DNA of 14,649 bases from Oscillospiraceae bacterium (GTDB taxonomy: Bacteria; Bacillota_A; Clostridia; Oscillospirales; WRJC01), in the NCBI GenBank assembly GCA_009785015.1, contig WQXD01000062.1, positions 1 to 14,649 of the forward strand, read 5' to 3'. Shown here piece after piece: positions 1-6,352 of this stretch (position 1 is the stretch's first letter; each line of letters opens with the position of its first letter). The position numbers and the translations under genes are program-made. A model generated the notes under the pieces. It was not told where the DNA came from. It searched no databases and saw nothing but the letters and a program-made list of their open reading frames with translations.

Positions 1-74
1 CACGCGGATTTTACGTGATTCTACCGTGGTTTTGTGGGTGCTCGCGTGCCACCCTCTTTCAAAACGTGTAGCGA

Positions 75-97
75 ATGTGAACGCTTCGCGTTCACAT
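75..97. other. Perfect 10-bp hairpin
   Basis: Positions 75-84 pair with 88-97 around a 3-base TTC loop, a perfect inverted repeat built on GTGAACG/CGTTCAC. It lies about 100 bases upstream of the AbrB-type antitoxin and has no T-run on either side, so it is not an obvious intrinsic terminator. It could be an operator or a leftover end of an element lying to the left. The rest of 1-198 holds no gene that I can support. Confidence 0.5.
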
Positions 98-198
98 GCA
101 GCTCACGCCTATCGATCAAGGGCAAAGATACGCCATATTTTCGTTCATCAAATTCCATCTGCACAGCTCGATTAAATTTAAACGAGGGGCAATAATAC

Positions 199-474
199 AT
201 GGAAATTGTAAAAATTACCACAAAAGGGCAAATAACGATTCCGATTAGTATAAGGCGAAAACTAAATTTAAAAGACGGAGATAAAGTCGCTTTTATTGAA
301 AAAGACGGTGAATATAAAATTGTAAATCCTACAAAACTGGCAATAGTGGAAGCACAAGAGGCTTTTTCCGGATTAGCCGATGAATTAGGATTAAAAAACG
401 AAGATGATGTCATAAATCTATGCAAGCAAGTCAGAAGAGAGATGTGGGAGAAAAATAATGCGAATAATGGTTGA
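199..474 (+). CDS. AbrB/MazE-family antitoxin-like DNA-binding protein
   Basis: This 91-residue protein carries an N-terminal AbrB/SpoVT (swapped-hairpin) DNA-binding domain at about residues 3-45. The family hallmarks are visible: TTKGQITIPISIRRKLNL followed by a glycine turn (KDGDKV) and a short strand. The C-terminal half (about 46-91) is charged and helical, as expected of an antitoxin arm that wraps its toxin. An AGGGG ribosome binding site lies about 10 bases before the ATG. The stop overlaps by 17 bases the start of a PIN-domain toxin remnant, the usual antitoxin-toxin order, so it would bind its own promoter and neutralise a PIN ribonuclease. Because that toxin is destroyed, the gene is probably an orphan now or acts on a paralogous toxin elsewhere. 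The family call is firm; the partner is inferred from context. Confidence 0.85.
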   Translation: MEIVKITTKGQITIPISIRRKLNLKDGDKVAFIEKDGEYKIVNPTKLAIVEAQEAFSGLADELGLKNEDDVINLCKQVRREMWEKNNANNG

Positions 475-585
475 TACTAATATCTTGCTTTCCACATTAC
501 TGGCGACAAAGATTTTTTTGAAATCAATATAGAACGTCCTGAAATTATTTCTCCTTTGGATTTTTGGGATAAATATTTGAAATAA
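458..585 (+). pseudogene. PIN-domain toxin remnant with internal deletion
   Basis: From the ATG at 458 the frame reads MRIMVDTNILLST, the classic start of a PIN ribonuclease with its first catalytic aspartate, and then runs into a stop at about 530. Another frame of the same stretch, from about 497, reads ITGDKDFFEINIERP and continues to a stop at 583-585. ITGDKDF is the C-terminal acidic motif of PIN domains. The two ends are therefore fused out of frame with roughly the middle two thirds of a normal 130-140 residue PIN protein missing. The start overlaps the antitoxin by 17 bases, as in intact modules. The ribonuclease must be inactive. What is seen is the two motif-bearing ends; the size of the loss is inferred from typical family length. 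Confidence 0.85.
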
Positions 586-679
586 ACGCATATTCAGTTG
601 CCCATATATTATCTATCTGTCTGCGGTATTTGGGCGCGAATACTCCACTCCCGGCATAGCCGAAGGTTTGCGCTCACAA

Positions 680-718
680 AAAAGAGATTTGTGTTCACTG
701 TGAACATAAACCTCTTTT
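680..718. repeat. 39-nt hairpin element, copy A
   Basis: Positions 680-698 pair with 700-718 around a single T, with one A/C mismatch and one G-T pair. The inner part is GTTCACTGTGAAC and the outer part is AAAAGAG/CTCTTTT. It shares its outer arms, its length and the following ACTGTTTGT with a second copy at 3781-3819, while the inner bases differ. It lies 95 bases after the PIN remnant. A T-run at the end of the right arm would allow it to act as a transcription terminator for the antitoxin operon, in either direction given the A-run on the left arm. Confidence 0.6.
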
Positions 719-750
719 ACTGTTTGTAGTGATTGAGAAACTTTGATTGA

Positions 751-808
751 CGGTAGATAAATTTATTTTCAAAATTCGGTAGATAAAAAAATATATTTGT
801 AGTATAAT
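751..808 (+). promoter_or_regulatory. Probable promoter region of mntA-hepT with a direct repeat
   Basis: A perfect TATAAT box sits at 803-808, 35 bases before the mntA ATG. No good -35 hexamer lies at the usual spacing, so the promoter may need an activator or be weak. Just upstream, CGGTAGATAAA occurs twice, at 751-761 and 777-787, exactly 26 bases apart. The second copy abuts the -35 region, a natural position for autorepression by the toxin-antitoxin complex. The -10 box is seen; the operator role is inferred. Confidence 0.4.
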
Positions 809-842
809 ATTTTCAGAAACAAAAAGATTGTCAGGAGAATGT

Positions 843-1148
843 ATGGAAAAAGTTTATACCTTGGAAGAAATAAAAAAGATTTTAGTCCCTGTATTTATGG
901 TGAATGCAGTATATAAAGCTATACTGTTTGGCTCCTATGCCAAAGGTTCGGCAACTGGTAACAGCGATATTGATATTGTCATAGACAGCAACGGGGAATT
1001 ATTGAATATACATTTTTACGGGTTGCTAGAGCAAATCATCGAAAAGCTGAATAAGAAAGTAGATTTATTTGAAATATCAGAAATCAAAAAAGACAGTCCG
1101 ATTTTCGAAGAGATTCACAGGGAAGGGGTTTTGCTGTATGCAAGGTAA
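843..1148 (+). CDS. mntA: MntA-type minimal nucleotidyltransferase antitoxin
   Basis: This is a 101-residue MNT-fold protein. It shows the GS-X10-DxD signature: GS at residues 30-31 and aspartates 42 and 44 (SDIDIVID), with the third acidic residue expected at Asp74 (KKVDLFE). In the characterised Shewanella MntA-HepT system the nucleotidyltransferase silences its toxin by adding AMP units to a tyrosine in the toxin's RX4HXY motif. All residues needed for that are visible here. I chose the ATG at 843 because AGGAG lies 5 bases before it; an in-frame TTG at 828 has no such site. The 3' end overlaps hepT by 11 bases, indicating translational coupling. The gene is intact and of normal length for the family. 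Confidence 0.9.
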   Translation: MEKVYTLEEIKKILVPVFMVNAVYKAILFGSYAKGSATGNSDIDIVIDSNGELLNIHFYGLLEQIIEKLNKKVDLFEISEIKKDSPIFEEIHREGVLLYAR

Positions 1149-1503
1149 AGATAGAATTATAATCCAAAGAATAATAAACTATATAAATGAAGTCAAGGAA
1201 TATGTGGGGAGCATGATTGCAGAGGAATTCTTGCAGGACAGAAAGACAATAACAGCATGTGCGTTTTCTGTTTCGCAAATCGGGGAATTAACAAAAGAAA
1301 TATCTTCGGAAACACAGACGAAATATGACAATATTCCATGGCAGGCAATCAGGGGCATGAGAAATAAAATCGTGCATGACTATGAACACATAAATTTGGC
1401 GGTATTGTGGGGGACGATAGAAAAGAGCTTACCGGAGTTAAAAACCAATTTAGAAAAAATCCTTTCTGAAGATACAGAGGCAATTATGCCATTGATAAAA
1501 TAA
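1138..1503 (+). CDS. hepT: HepT-type HEPN ribonuclease toxin
   Basis: This is a 121-residue all-helical HEPN protein. The catalytic RX4HXY motif is present as Arg75, His80 and Tyr82 (RNKIVHDY). In the characterised family the arginine and histidine cleave RNA, and the tyrosine is the residue AMPylated by MntA. The sequence just before it (NIPWQAIRGM) is also typical. The ATG at 1138 overlaps the end of mntA and is preceded by AAGGGG, so the pair is co-translated; a longer frame open upstream lies inside mntA and is rejected. The motif is complete, so the toxin should be active when MntA is absent. The gene ends 17 bases before the convergent lipoprotein gene, and no terminator is visible between them. 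Confidence 0.9.
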   Translation: MQGKDRIIIQRIINYINEVKEYVGSMIAEEFLQDRKTITACAFSVSQIGELTKEISSETQTKYDNIPWQAIRGMRNKIVHDYEHINLAVLWGTIEKSLPELKTNLEKILSEDTEAIMPLIK

Positions 1504-1520
1504 TCTTCTATTCCAACTAA

Positions 1521-2630
1521 TTACCTCGGCCATATTTCGTCATATACCACTACTTCGATGAGAGCGATGGCATACGGGTCGCCCTCTTCGGGAAATGCAA
1601 ATGTTATTGTCACAATTGCCCGTCCGGGTTTCAGCCCGGTTATTTCGAAGTTCTGCGAAACAGAATATTCAAGTTCGTTTTCGTCATAATGTCCATTAAC
1701 ATCATAATGATCATAATGTGCGTGAACAGAACTAAAAGCAAATTCAAAAGATACGACGGAAGGGTCTGAAATCTCATACGAAAGTCTTTTTCGTCTTCCC
1801 GCATAATAGATACTTCCACCATTTGTCCCGCCCGCATATGTTTCCTTATAGGATTCATTTTGGTAGGGATACCCCGGCCATATTTCATCAAATGCCACCA
1901 CTTCGATGATGTACGGGACATCATTTCCATCGGCAAAAGTTATTGTGACGGTTGCCCGCCCGGTTTTCAGCCCGGTTACTTCATAATTCTGCACAATATG
2001 ATCTTCAAATTCGTCTTTATCATAGGTATGAACGCTAATTCCGGCAAATTCAAATGATACGACGGAAGAATCTGAAATCTCATACGAAAGAATTGCCGGG
2101 TTTCCGGCATAGCTGAAAGATCCGCCATTTGTCCCGCCCACAAATGTTTGTATGGAGTAATCACCATGATAGGGGCTCCCCAGCCACATTTCGTCAAATA
2201 CCACCACTTCAATGGAAACAGTGGCATTCGGGTCACCATGACCCTCAGCAAATGTTATTGTCACAGTTGCCCGTCCGGGTTTCAGCCCGGTTATTTCGAA
2301 GTTTTGCGAAACAGAACTTTCCAATCCAACTTCAGCATAAATGTATAATTCGGTAAATTCGAAGGATACAACGGAAGGTTCTGAAATCTCATACGAAAGA
2401 ATCGTTGGATTTCCGGCATAATAGATACTTCCGCCCCTCGTTCCACCCACATATGTTTCTTTGAAGGCATCGAATTTATCAATACTGAGATGAGTATCGG
2501 AAATTTCCAAAGGCGGCATATCAACAAAATCGCCATCGTCATTTGTTGTGGCGGCTTCGCAAGACGACAACATCATTATTGCCGCCAGGAACAGCGCGAA
2601 CACGGTAGTGTGCCCCTCATTTTTCTGCAT
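1521..2630 (-). CDS. Lipoprotein with three tandem Ig-like beta repeats
   Basis: This 369-residue protein is probably exported and lipid-anchored: a hydrophobic segment (about 9-20) ends in the lipobox LSSC with Cys24. After a short acidic linker, three repeats of about 92-108 residues follow (about 58-149, 160-251 and 261-368). Each contains GGTxGGSxxYAG, LSYEISxxSVVSFEF, QNFEITGLKPGRA and a closing strand ending in DEIWP or DEMWL. The 'GLKPGRATVTITF' pattern is typical of bacterial Ig-like (BIG2-like) domains, so an extended surface stalk is likely. Assignment to a named family is not certain. The start overlaps the end of the upstream membrane protein gene by 14 bases, with AAGGA 7 bases before the ATG, so the two are translated together. 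Function is unknown; adhesion or envelope structure is a guess. Confidence 0.85.
   Translation of the reverse strand: MQKNEGHTTVFALFLAAIMMLSSCEAATTNDDGDFVDMPPLEISDTHLSIDKFDAFKETYVGGTRGGSIYYAGNPTILSYEISEPSVVSFEFTELYIYAEVGLESSVSQNFEITGLKPGRATVTITFAEGHGDPNATVSIEVVVFDEMWLGSPYHGDYSIQTFVGGTNGGSFSYAGNPAILSYEISDSSVVSFEFAGISVHTYDKDEFEDHIVQNYEVTGLKTGRATVTITFADGNDVPYIIEVVAFDEIWPGYPYQNESYKETYAGGTNGGSIYYAGRRKRLSYEISDPSVVSFEFAFSSVHAHYDHYDVNGHYDENELEYSVSQNFEITGLKPGRAIVTITFAFPEEGDPYAIALIEVVVYDEIWPR
1527..2459 (-). repeat. Three tandem coding repeats inside the lipoprotein gene
   Basis: The units lie at about 2184-2459, 1878-2153 and 1527-1850 in reading order. Similarity is also high at the DNA level: stretches near 1601-1662 and 2254-2315 differ at only a few positions over about 60 bases, including silent sites. 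Units 1 and 3 are closer to each other in this stretch than either is to unit 2. That points to recent duplication or gene conversion, and the number of units may vary between strains. Confidence 0.8.
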
Positions 2631-3573
2631 GATAATTTCCTTTGCTTTTCGTAAATAAGAATCGGCCTATCGAATAAAAAAAGTTTATTTTATCGGAAAT
2701 AAATATAAATAAAAACGAGGACACAAAAAACGTAATCATGAGCAATATTATTTCGCAGTATCGCCATTTTAAAAAGAAATTGTAAGCAAAATGACTTAAA
2801 TCAAACGTTTCTTGAAGATACAGCTCTTTTATGTCATACGAAAATTGTTTTATATTGCCTAAAAATAAAAGCAGGAGCAACAATATCGTTGCTGTATTAT
2901 AAATCAAATATTTTTTGTTTGAGCCTAAAAAAAACGAAAGAATTATCGAAAGCAAAAAAATATAGTACGGTCCTGTCGGCGGCGAATCCCAACTGTAAGT
3001 TACGAAAAAATAAGACCTTGAACCCATTATGAAAAATAAAAAGTAGACTACATAAAATATAAAAAAACACATGACGAGTAAAATTATTGCTTTCAGTAAA
3101 AATATTATTATGCCGTGCATTATGCTTTCGAGTTTCTTGGATGACCACAAAAATAACTTAAAAAAATAGGCAAGCAAAACGCCGAAAATAATCGTTATCG
3201 AATGAATTAAGAAATATCTGAGACGGTTGTCAGGCGAAAATTGACTAATTTGGTAAAAAAACAAAAAAAACGGAACACAAAGGATTGCCGAAATGACCGG
3301 TATATAAATCCGCTTGGATTTGATATAGCCGAACACTATCATAAACGGGATAATTACTGGAAAAATCGTCGCACATACGACGCTAAGCATATCCCGCATT
3401 ATAATTGGAATTGTCAACGCCCCTCTTGTTCTCTCAATATATTCGTTGAAATAACTTGAATAAATCATGTAAAATAACATGTAAAATAAAATCACAACAG
3501 CTATTATTATGGCAAAATACTGCCATATTTGAATCAATATTGTTTTTGAAAATAACTTCTTTACTTTTTTCAT
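2617..3573 (-). CDS. Polytopic membrane protein of unknown function
   Basis: This is a 318-residue, very hydrophobic protein with about eight predicted membrane segments, near residues 16-38, 63-84, 90-108, 119-140, 153-183, 203-218, 222-238 and 272-294. It has a basic N-terminus (MKKVKKLFSK) and a basic C-terminus. I see no catalytic motif, ATP-binding site or transporter signature and do not recognise the family. An open frame extends to 3639, but I prefer the ATG at 3573. It has GGG about 6 bases upstream, and it lies about 45 bases from the duplicated intergenic block, the same distance as the next lipoprotein start from its own copy. The gene overlaps the repeat lipoprotein by 14 bases, so the two probably form one unit, the membrane protein perhaps anchoring or exporting its partner. 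Base composition is strongly AT-rich. Confidence 0.75.
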   Translation of the reverse strand: MKKVKKLFSKTILIQIWQYFAIIIAVVILFYMLFYMIYSSYFNEYIERTRGALTIPIIMRDMLSVVCATIFPVIIPFMIVFGYIKSKRIYIPVISAILCVPFFLFFYQISQFSPDNRLRYFLIHSITIIFGVLLAYFFKLFLWSSKKLESIMHGIIIFLLKAIILLVMCFFIFYVVYFLFFIMGSRSYFFVTYSWDSPPTGPYYIFLLSIILSFFLGSNKKYLIYNTATILLLLLLFLGNIKQFSYDIKELYLQETFDLSHFAYNFFLKWRYCEIILLMITFFVSSFLFIFISDKINFFYSIGRFLFTKSKGNYHAEK

Positions 3574-3617
3574 AAAATACCCATATTTATCATATTTAGC
3601 CGGTTGACAATTAATTT

Positions 3618-3746
3618 TTTTCGCTTTCCACATTTTCATTATAATTCGAGTTTATGAAATATTTGTTAATAGGCGGCTGAAATTTTTCGATTATCTCAAG
3701 TAAAATCCCCGGAACAAATTGATTTTGTACGGGAGAATTGTTTATG
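3618..3746. repeat. Duplicated intergenic block, left copy
   Basis: This 129-base block matches 5105-5269 with five substitutions and one 36-base gap. It contains ATTATAAT (3638-3645), a possible -10 on either strand, and at its right end GGGAGAA plus an ATG in the plus direction, exactly as before the DUF4349 gene in the other copy. On the left, both copies stand about 40-45 bases ahead of a minus-strand envelope gene. I read it as a copied promoter and leader region. Confidence 0.85.
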
Positions 3747-3872
3747 CGAAAAATTAAAATCAAAAAAACATTTTTAACGAAAAAGAGGTTTGTACCCAAA
3801 ATGGGGTTTAACCTCTTTTACTGTTTGTCCGCGCGGCAGAATCGCCGCGACTTCGCTTCGTTTGATATATGA
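3744..3872 (+). other. 42-codon vestigial frame behind a copied ribosome binding site
   Basis: In the left copy of the duplicated block the plus-strand start context is kept (GGGAGAA, spacing, ATG at 3744), but the DUF4349 coding sequence does not follow. The frame reads MRKIKIKKTFLTKKRFVPK and ends at a TGA at 3870-3872, running through the 39-nt hairpin. The peptide resembles nothing I know. It is most likely a start site left stranded by a duplication or deletion; a small real peptide cannot be excluded. Confidence 0.3.
3781..3819. repeat. 39-nt hairpin element, copy B
   Basis: Positions 3781-3790 pair perfectly with 3810-3819 (AAAAGAGGTT/AACCTCTTTT), and a short inner stem joins ACCC (3794-3797) with GGGT (3804-3807). 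It has the same length, outer arms and trailing ACTGTTTGT as the copy at 680-718, but a different inner sequence that still pairs with itself. The T-run would fit an intrinsic terminator on the plus strand. Confidence 0.6.
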
Positions 3873-3960
3873 CGCAATATATGGAAATGGACGGCACCAA
3901 AAAGGGATTACTTGCTTTCGATACAAGTTCGAATAACCGCCACGGCTTACGTTACGGCGC
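3820..3960. other. Intergenic tail without a recognised gene
   Basis: The space between the two minus-strand lipoprotein units (about 3640-3975) holds the duplicated block, the vestigial frame and hairpin B. In this remaining part I see only GC-rich short inverted repeats, such as GCGGCAGAATCGCCGC near 3833, and no reading frame with a ribosome binding site. It is compositionally unlike the AT-rich block beside it and may be a fragment of a dispersed intergenic repeat. Confidence 0.4.
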
Positions 3961-3975
3961 AAGCCGGGGCGGCTT
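3943..3975. other. Alternative hairpins abutting a stop codon
   Basis: CGGCTT (3943-3948), AAGCCG (3961-3966) and CGGCTT (3970-3975) allow two mutually exclusive stems. The tighter one (6 bp, GGG loop, 3961-3975) directly abuts the stop of the minus-strand lipoprotein gene. There is no T-run after it on the minus strand, so it is a weak terminator candidate or an RNA-end stabiliser. Confidence 0.4.
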
Positions 3976-5064
3976 TCAGCCAATCATCATGGCAAATACC
4001 CTCGTCGGCTCCCCGTCTATCAGTTTCCATACGCTGTAATTGCAAAAAAGCGAGGAAAAGCCATGGTTATTGGTATACTGTATGAGCTCCGCCTGCCCAT
4101 CTCCTTCGATGTCGCAAATCATATATTCGGGCTTGAATGAGAGTATATAATCCGAGGTATCTCCGGTTATATCATATGAAAATATTGGACACAGCATCAG
4201 TTCTCCGTTTTCGTCGATTTGTACGGCGGAAATATATTGCGAATAAGGGAATGGGAAATCGTCGTGGGGAATGTACGCACCGTTTAGTGCGCTATAGCGT
4301 TCATGCAGCAAAATTGGCGGCTGGTCTCCTACGAAAAGAGCCGATATTGTGTACATGATGGTATTGCCGCTTGGCGGCGGATTCGGCGCAACACCCGCAT
4401 CTTCTCCATACTCGCCGATTAAAATGGCGTTGCTTGAAGTCACCAAAGCGGTTTCCATTCCGTTCCAGGCGAAAGTCCACGACTCGGCAATGACCACAGG
4501 CGCGGAAAGGGGCACATCCATCGATAATGTCCCATTCAAATAAGTCGGCCATTCTATCTGCCCTTTAAAATAATCGTTCCACTCCGCCCGGTCAGGCTGG
4601 ATTTCCAATGTATACTTTTCGTACACGACCTTGACCGGGAAAAAATCCCAACTTCCGTTTGAGGCTATAGAATTCATATGTTCGTTCCGGCCAAGTGCGT
4701 ACATAGCATCGCCATCAATCTTGTTTATATCGTCAGCCGCAGGCGCGTTTTTCATCGCCTTTTCAAAATCTCCCGAGGTCATGTACATACTATCGGTCCT
4801 GGCAAAAGTTTTTTGCCAATTTTCTTCCGTGAATAACTGAACGCCATCTTTCATGTACGAAACCGGCAGATACAAAGAATAATGCGGCAAAACGTCCGCA
4901 TCGCCACCGAACCTGACGTAAGTGACGGTTGGCGCGCCACTCATGTTTGGCGATAATTCTGCTTCGTCATTAACTATGGGCTTTAAAGTTTCATCGGCAT
5001 GGTCGGCACACGACGACAGACAGAGTAGCAAGCCAAGGCATATCATAAATATTTTGTTTATCAT
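3976..5064 (-). CDS. Putative lipoprotein with a C-terminal Asp/Gly-rich repeat-like motif
   Basis: Starting at 5064 the protein is 362 residues long. It opens with a lipoprotein signal (MINKIFMICLGLLLC) and lipobox LSSC, Cys19 being the lipidated residue. The open frame extends to 5238, but those 58 codons run through the duplicated intergenic block, would bury the signal peptide and lack a signal of their own. An AGGAG lies 12 bases before the ATG at 5064, so I take that start. The exported part has no family I recognise. Near the C-terminus DIEGDGQAELIQY resembles the acidic calcium-binding turns of FG-GAP/VCBS-type repeats, followed by a WKLIDGE strand. The gene probably faces outward on the membrane. 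The upstream block it shares with the membrane protein/repeat-lipoprotein unit suggests common control. Confidence 0.75.
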   Translation of the reverse strand: MINKIFMICLGLLLCLSSCADHADETLKPIVNDEAELSPNMSGAPTVTYVRFGGDADVLPHYSLYLPVSYMKDGVQLFTEENWQKTFARTDSMYMTSGDFEKAMKNAPAADDINKIDGDAMYALGRNEHMNSIASNGSWDFFPVKVVYEKYTLEIQPDRAEWNDYFKGQIEWPTYLNGTLSMDVPLSAPVVIAESWTFAWNGMETALVTSSNAILIGEYGEDAGVAPNPPPSGNTIMYTISALFVGDQPPILLHERYSALNGAYIPHDDFPFPYSQYISAVQIDENGELMLCPIFSYDITGDTSDYILSFKPEYMICDIEGDGQAELIQYTNNHGFSSLFCNYSVWKLIDGEPTRVFAMMIG

Positions 5065-5104
5065 AAATAAAATTAGCTCCTGTTGAGTTTTGAACATATC
5101 CGTA

Positions 5105-5269
5105 TTTTCGCTCTGCACATTTTCATTATAATTCGAGTTTATGAAATATTTGTTAATAGGCGGCTGAAATTTTTCGATTATTTCAAGCAAAATCCCCGGA
5201 ACAAATTGATTTTTTTTACGTCCAATTAAGCAAATCAAAATTAATTTTGTACGGGAGAATTTTTTTATG
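5105..5269. repeat. Duplicated intergenic block, right copy
   Basis: This is the right copy of the block at 3618-3746. It carries 36 extra bases near 5213-5248, flanked by similar T-rich sequence, so the left copy may be a deletion product. It separates two divergent genes and ends with GGGAGA (5253-5258), 8 bases before the DUF4349 start. The inverted possible -10 is at 5125-5132. Confidence 0.85.
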
Positions 5270-6349
5270 AAAAAACTGTTTGTTTTATGCGCGGCGCTAC
5301 TGGCTTTCGCTCTTATACTCGCATCGGGCTGTTCGGTGGAATACGACTCTTACGACGGGGGCCCAAATCAAAATGAAAAACTCGAAGAAAAACCGGCGCG
5401 CCGCGCCTCCGGCGATTATATCGCCGCCGACAAAGCCGCGGGAACAATGGAAGCGGGGGCGATATACGACTACGATGCGGAAAGTTACGGATATAACTAC
5501 GCTCCGTCGCCTGCGGCGGAGGCGCCGGGCGGAGGCGATTACTTCACGTTTTTGTCGAATCTGCCCCCGGAGAGAAAAATAATCCGCGACGCGAACCTCG
5601 TGATGGAGGTCGAGTCGGCGGAAAGGGTTTATGACACCATACTTGTCAACGTCGCGAAATTCGGGGGATATGAAGCGGCCAGGGATATGCGTTCGGGCAG
5701 CGGCAACTACATGGCGGTAAACGCGACCCTGAAAATACCGTCCAACAATCTCGATATGTTTTTAAACGAAATAAAAAAAGAGGGCGCCGTTCTGACTTCG
5801 ACGGTTTCGTCGTCGGATATAACGGACGAATATTTCGACTCGCAGACAAGGCTCGGGACACTCGAGAAGACCCTGGCGAAATACTATGAGTTTTTGGAAA
5901 ACGCGAAAGACGTCGACGAACAGCTGAAAGTCGCGAGGTATATAAGCGACATAACAAACGAGATAGAGCAGATAAAGGGCAGGGTAAAACGCTGGGATTC
6001 GCTCGTCGATTATTCGACTGTCACGCTTTATCTGTACCGCCCCGCAGACCCCGAGCCGGAGGAGACCACCGAACCCGCGACGGAGCCGGAGACGACGGAG
6101 AGGGTCGTCGAATGGTCGGCGATATCCGGAGACGATATGAGCTTTAACATAATGCAGGGTATAGCGGACACATGCAGCGCGATTTTGAGGATTTTTCAAA
6201 ATCTGGTCACGTGGCTTATCACGGCGTCCCCGGTTTTGATACCGCTTGCAGTCGTTTTGTTTTTGATAATCAGATACGCCAGAAAGAAAATCCGCGAAAA
6301 GAAAAACAATAAAAAAAGCGGCGATAATAACGATAACGGAAATATTTAG
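5267..6349 (+). CDS. DUF4349 domain lipoprotein-like membrane protein
   Basis: This 360-residue protein has an N-terminal signal ending at a lipobox-like LASGC (Cys22), then a low-complexity region rich in Gly, Ala, Asp and Tyr to about residue 95. The DUF4349 domain follows at about 102-258, with its usual features: RKIIRDANLVMEV at the start, a central coiled coil (about 195-240, including EIEQIKGRVKRW) and the closing DYSTVTLYLYRP. An acidic Glu/Thr/Pro linker leads to a membrane helix at about 316-337 and a basic tail (RKKIREKKNNKK). Length and order match the family. The family is widespread in Firmicutes and has no established biochemical role that I know of; an envelope-stress or anti-sigma-like role is speculation. 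A GGGAGA site 8 bases upstream fixes the start. It converges on the SbcC-like gene, leaving only 3 bases between stops. Confidence 0.88.
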   Translation: MKKLFVLCAALLAFALILASGCSVEYDSYDGGPNQNEKLEEKPARRASGDYIAADKAAGTMEAGAIYDYDAESYGYNYAPSPAAEAPGGGDYFTFLSNLPPERKIIRDANLVMEVESAERVYDTILVNVAKFGGYEAARDMRSGSGNYMAVNATLKIPSNNLDMFLNEIKKEGAVLTSTVSSSDITDEYFDSQTRLGTLEKTLAKYYEFLENAKDVDEQLKVARYISDITNEIEQIKGRVKRWDSLVDYSTVTLYLYRPADPEPEETTEPATEPETTERVVEWSAISGDDMSFNIMQGIADTCSAILRIFQNLVTWLITASPVLIPLAVVLFLIIRYARKKIREKKNNKKSGDNNDNGNI

Positions 6350-6352
6350 TTT

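Noticed and set aside
21..425. 134-codon minus-strand open frame at the left edge.
   Set aside because: It is antisense to the AbrB-type antitoxin and runs through the upstream hairpin; no ribosome binding site or recognisable domain.
1527..2459. Regularly spaced repeats as a CRISPR array.
   Set aside because: The repeat unit is about 280-340 bases and lies in frame within one lipoprotein gene; there are no short direct repeats with unique spacers and no cas genes.
680..3819. The paired hairpins as integron attC sites or transposon ends bounding an element.
   Set aside because: There is no integrase or transposase between or beside them, no attC consensus ends, and the two copies are in the same orientation without a target-site duplication that I can see.
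5065..5238. Longer N-terminus of the second lipoprotein (58 extra residues).
   Set aside because: It runs through the duplicated intergenic block and would place the lipoprotein signal in mid-protein. The ATG at 5064 has a Shine-Dalgarno sequence and an immediate signal peptide.
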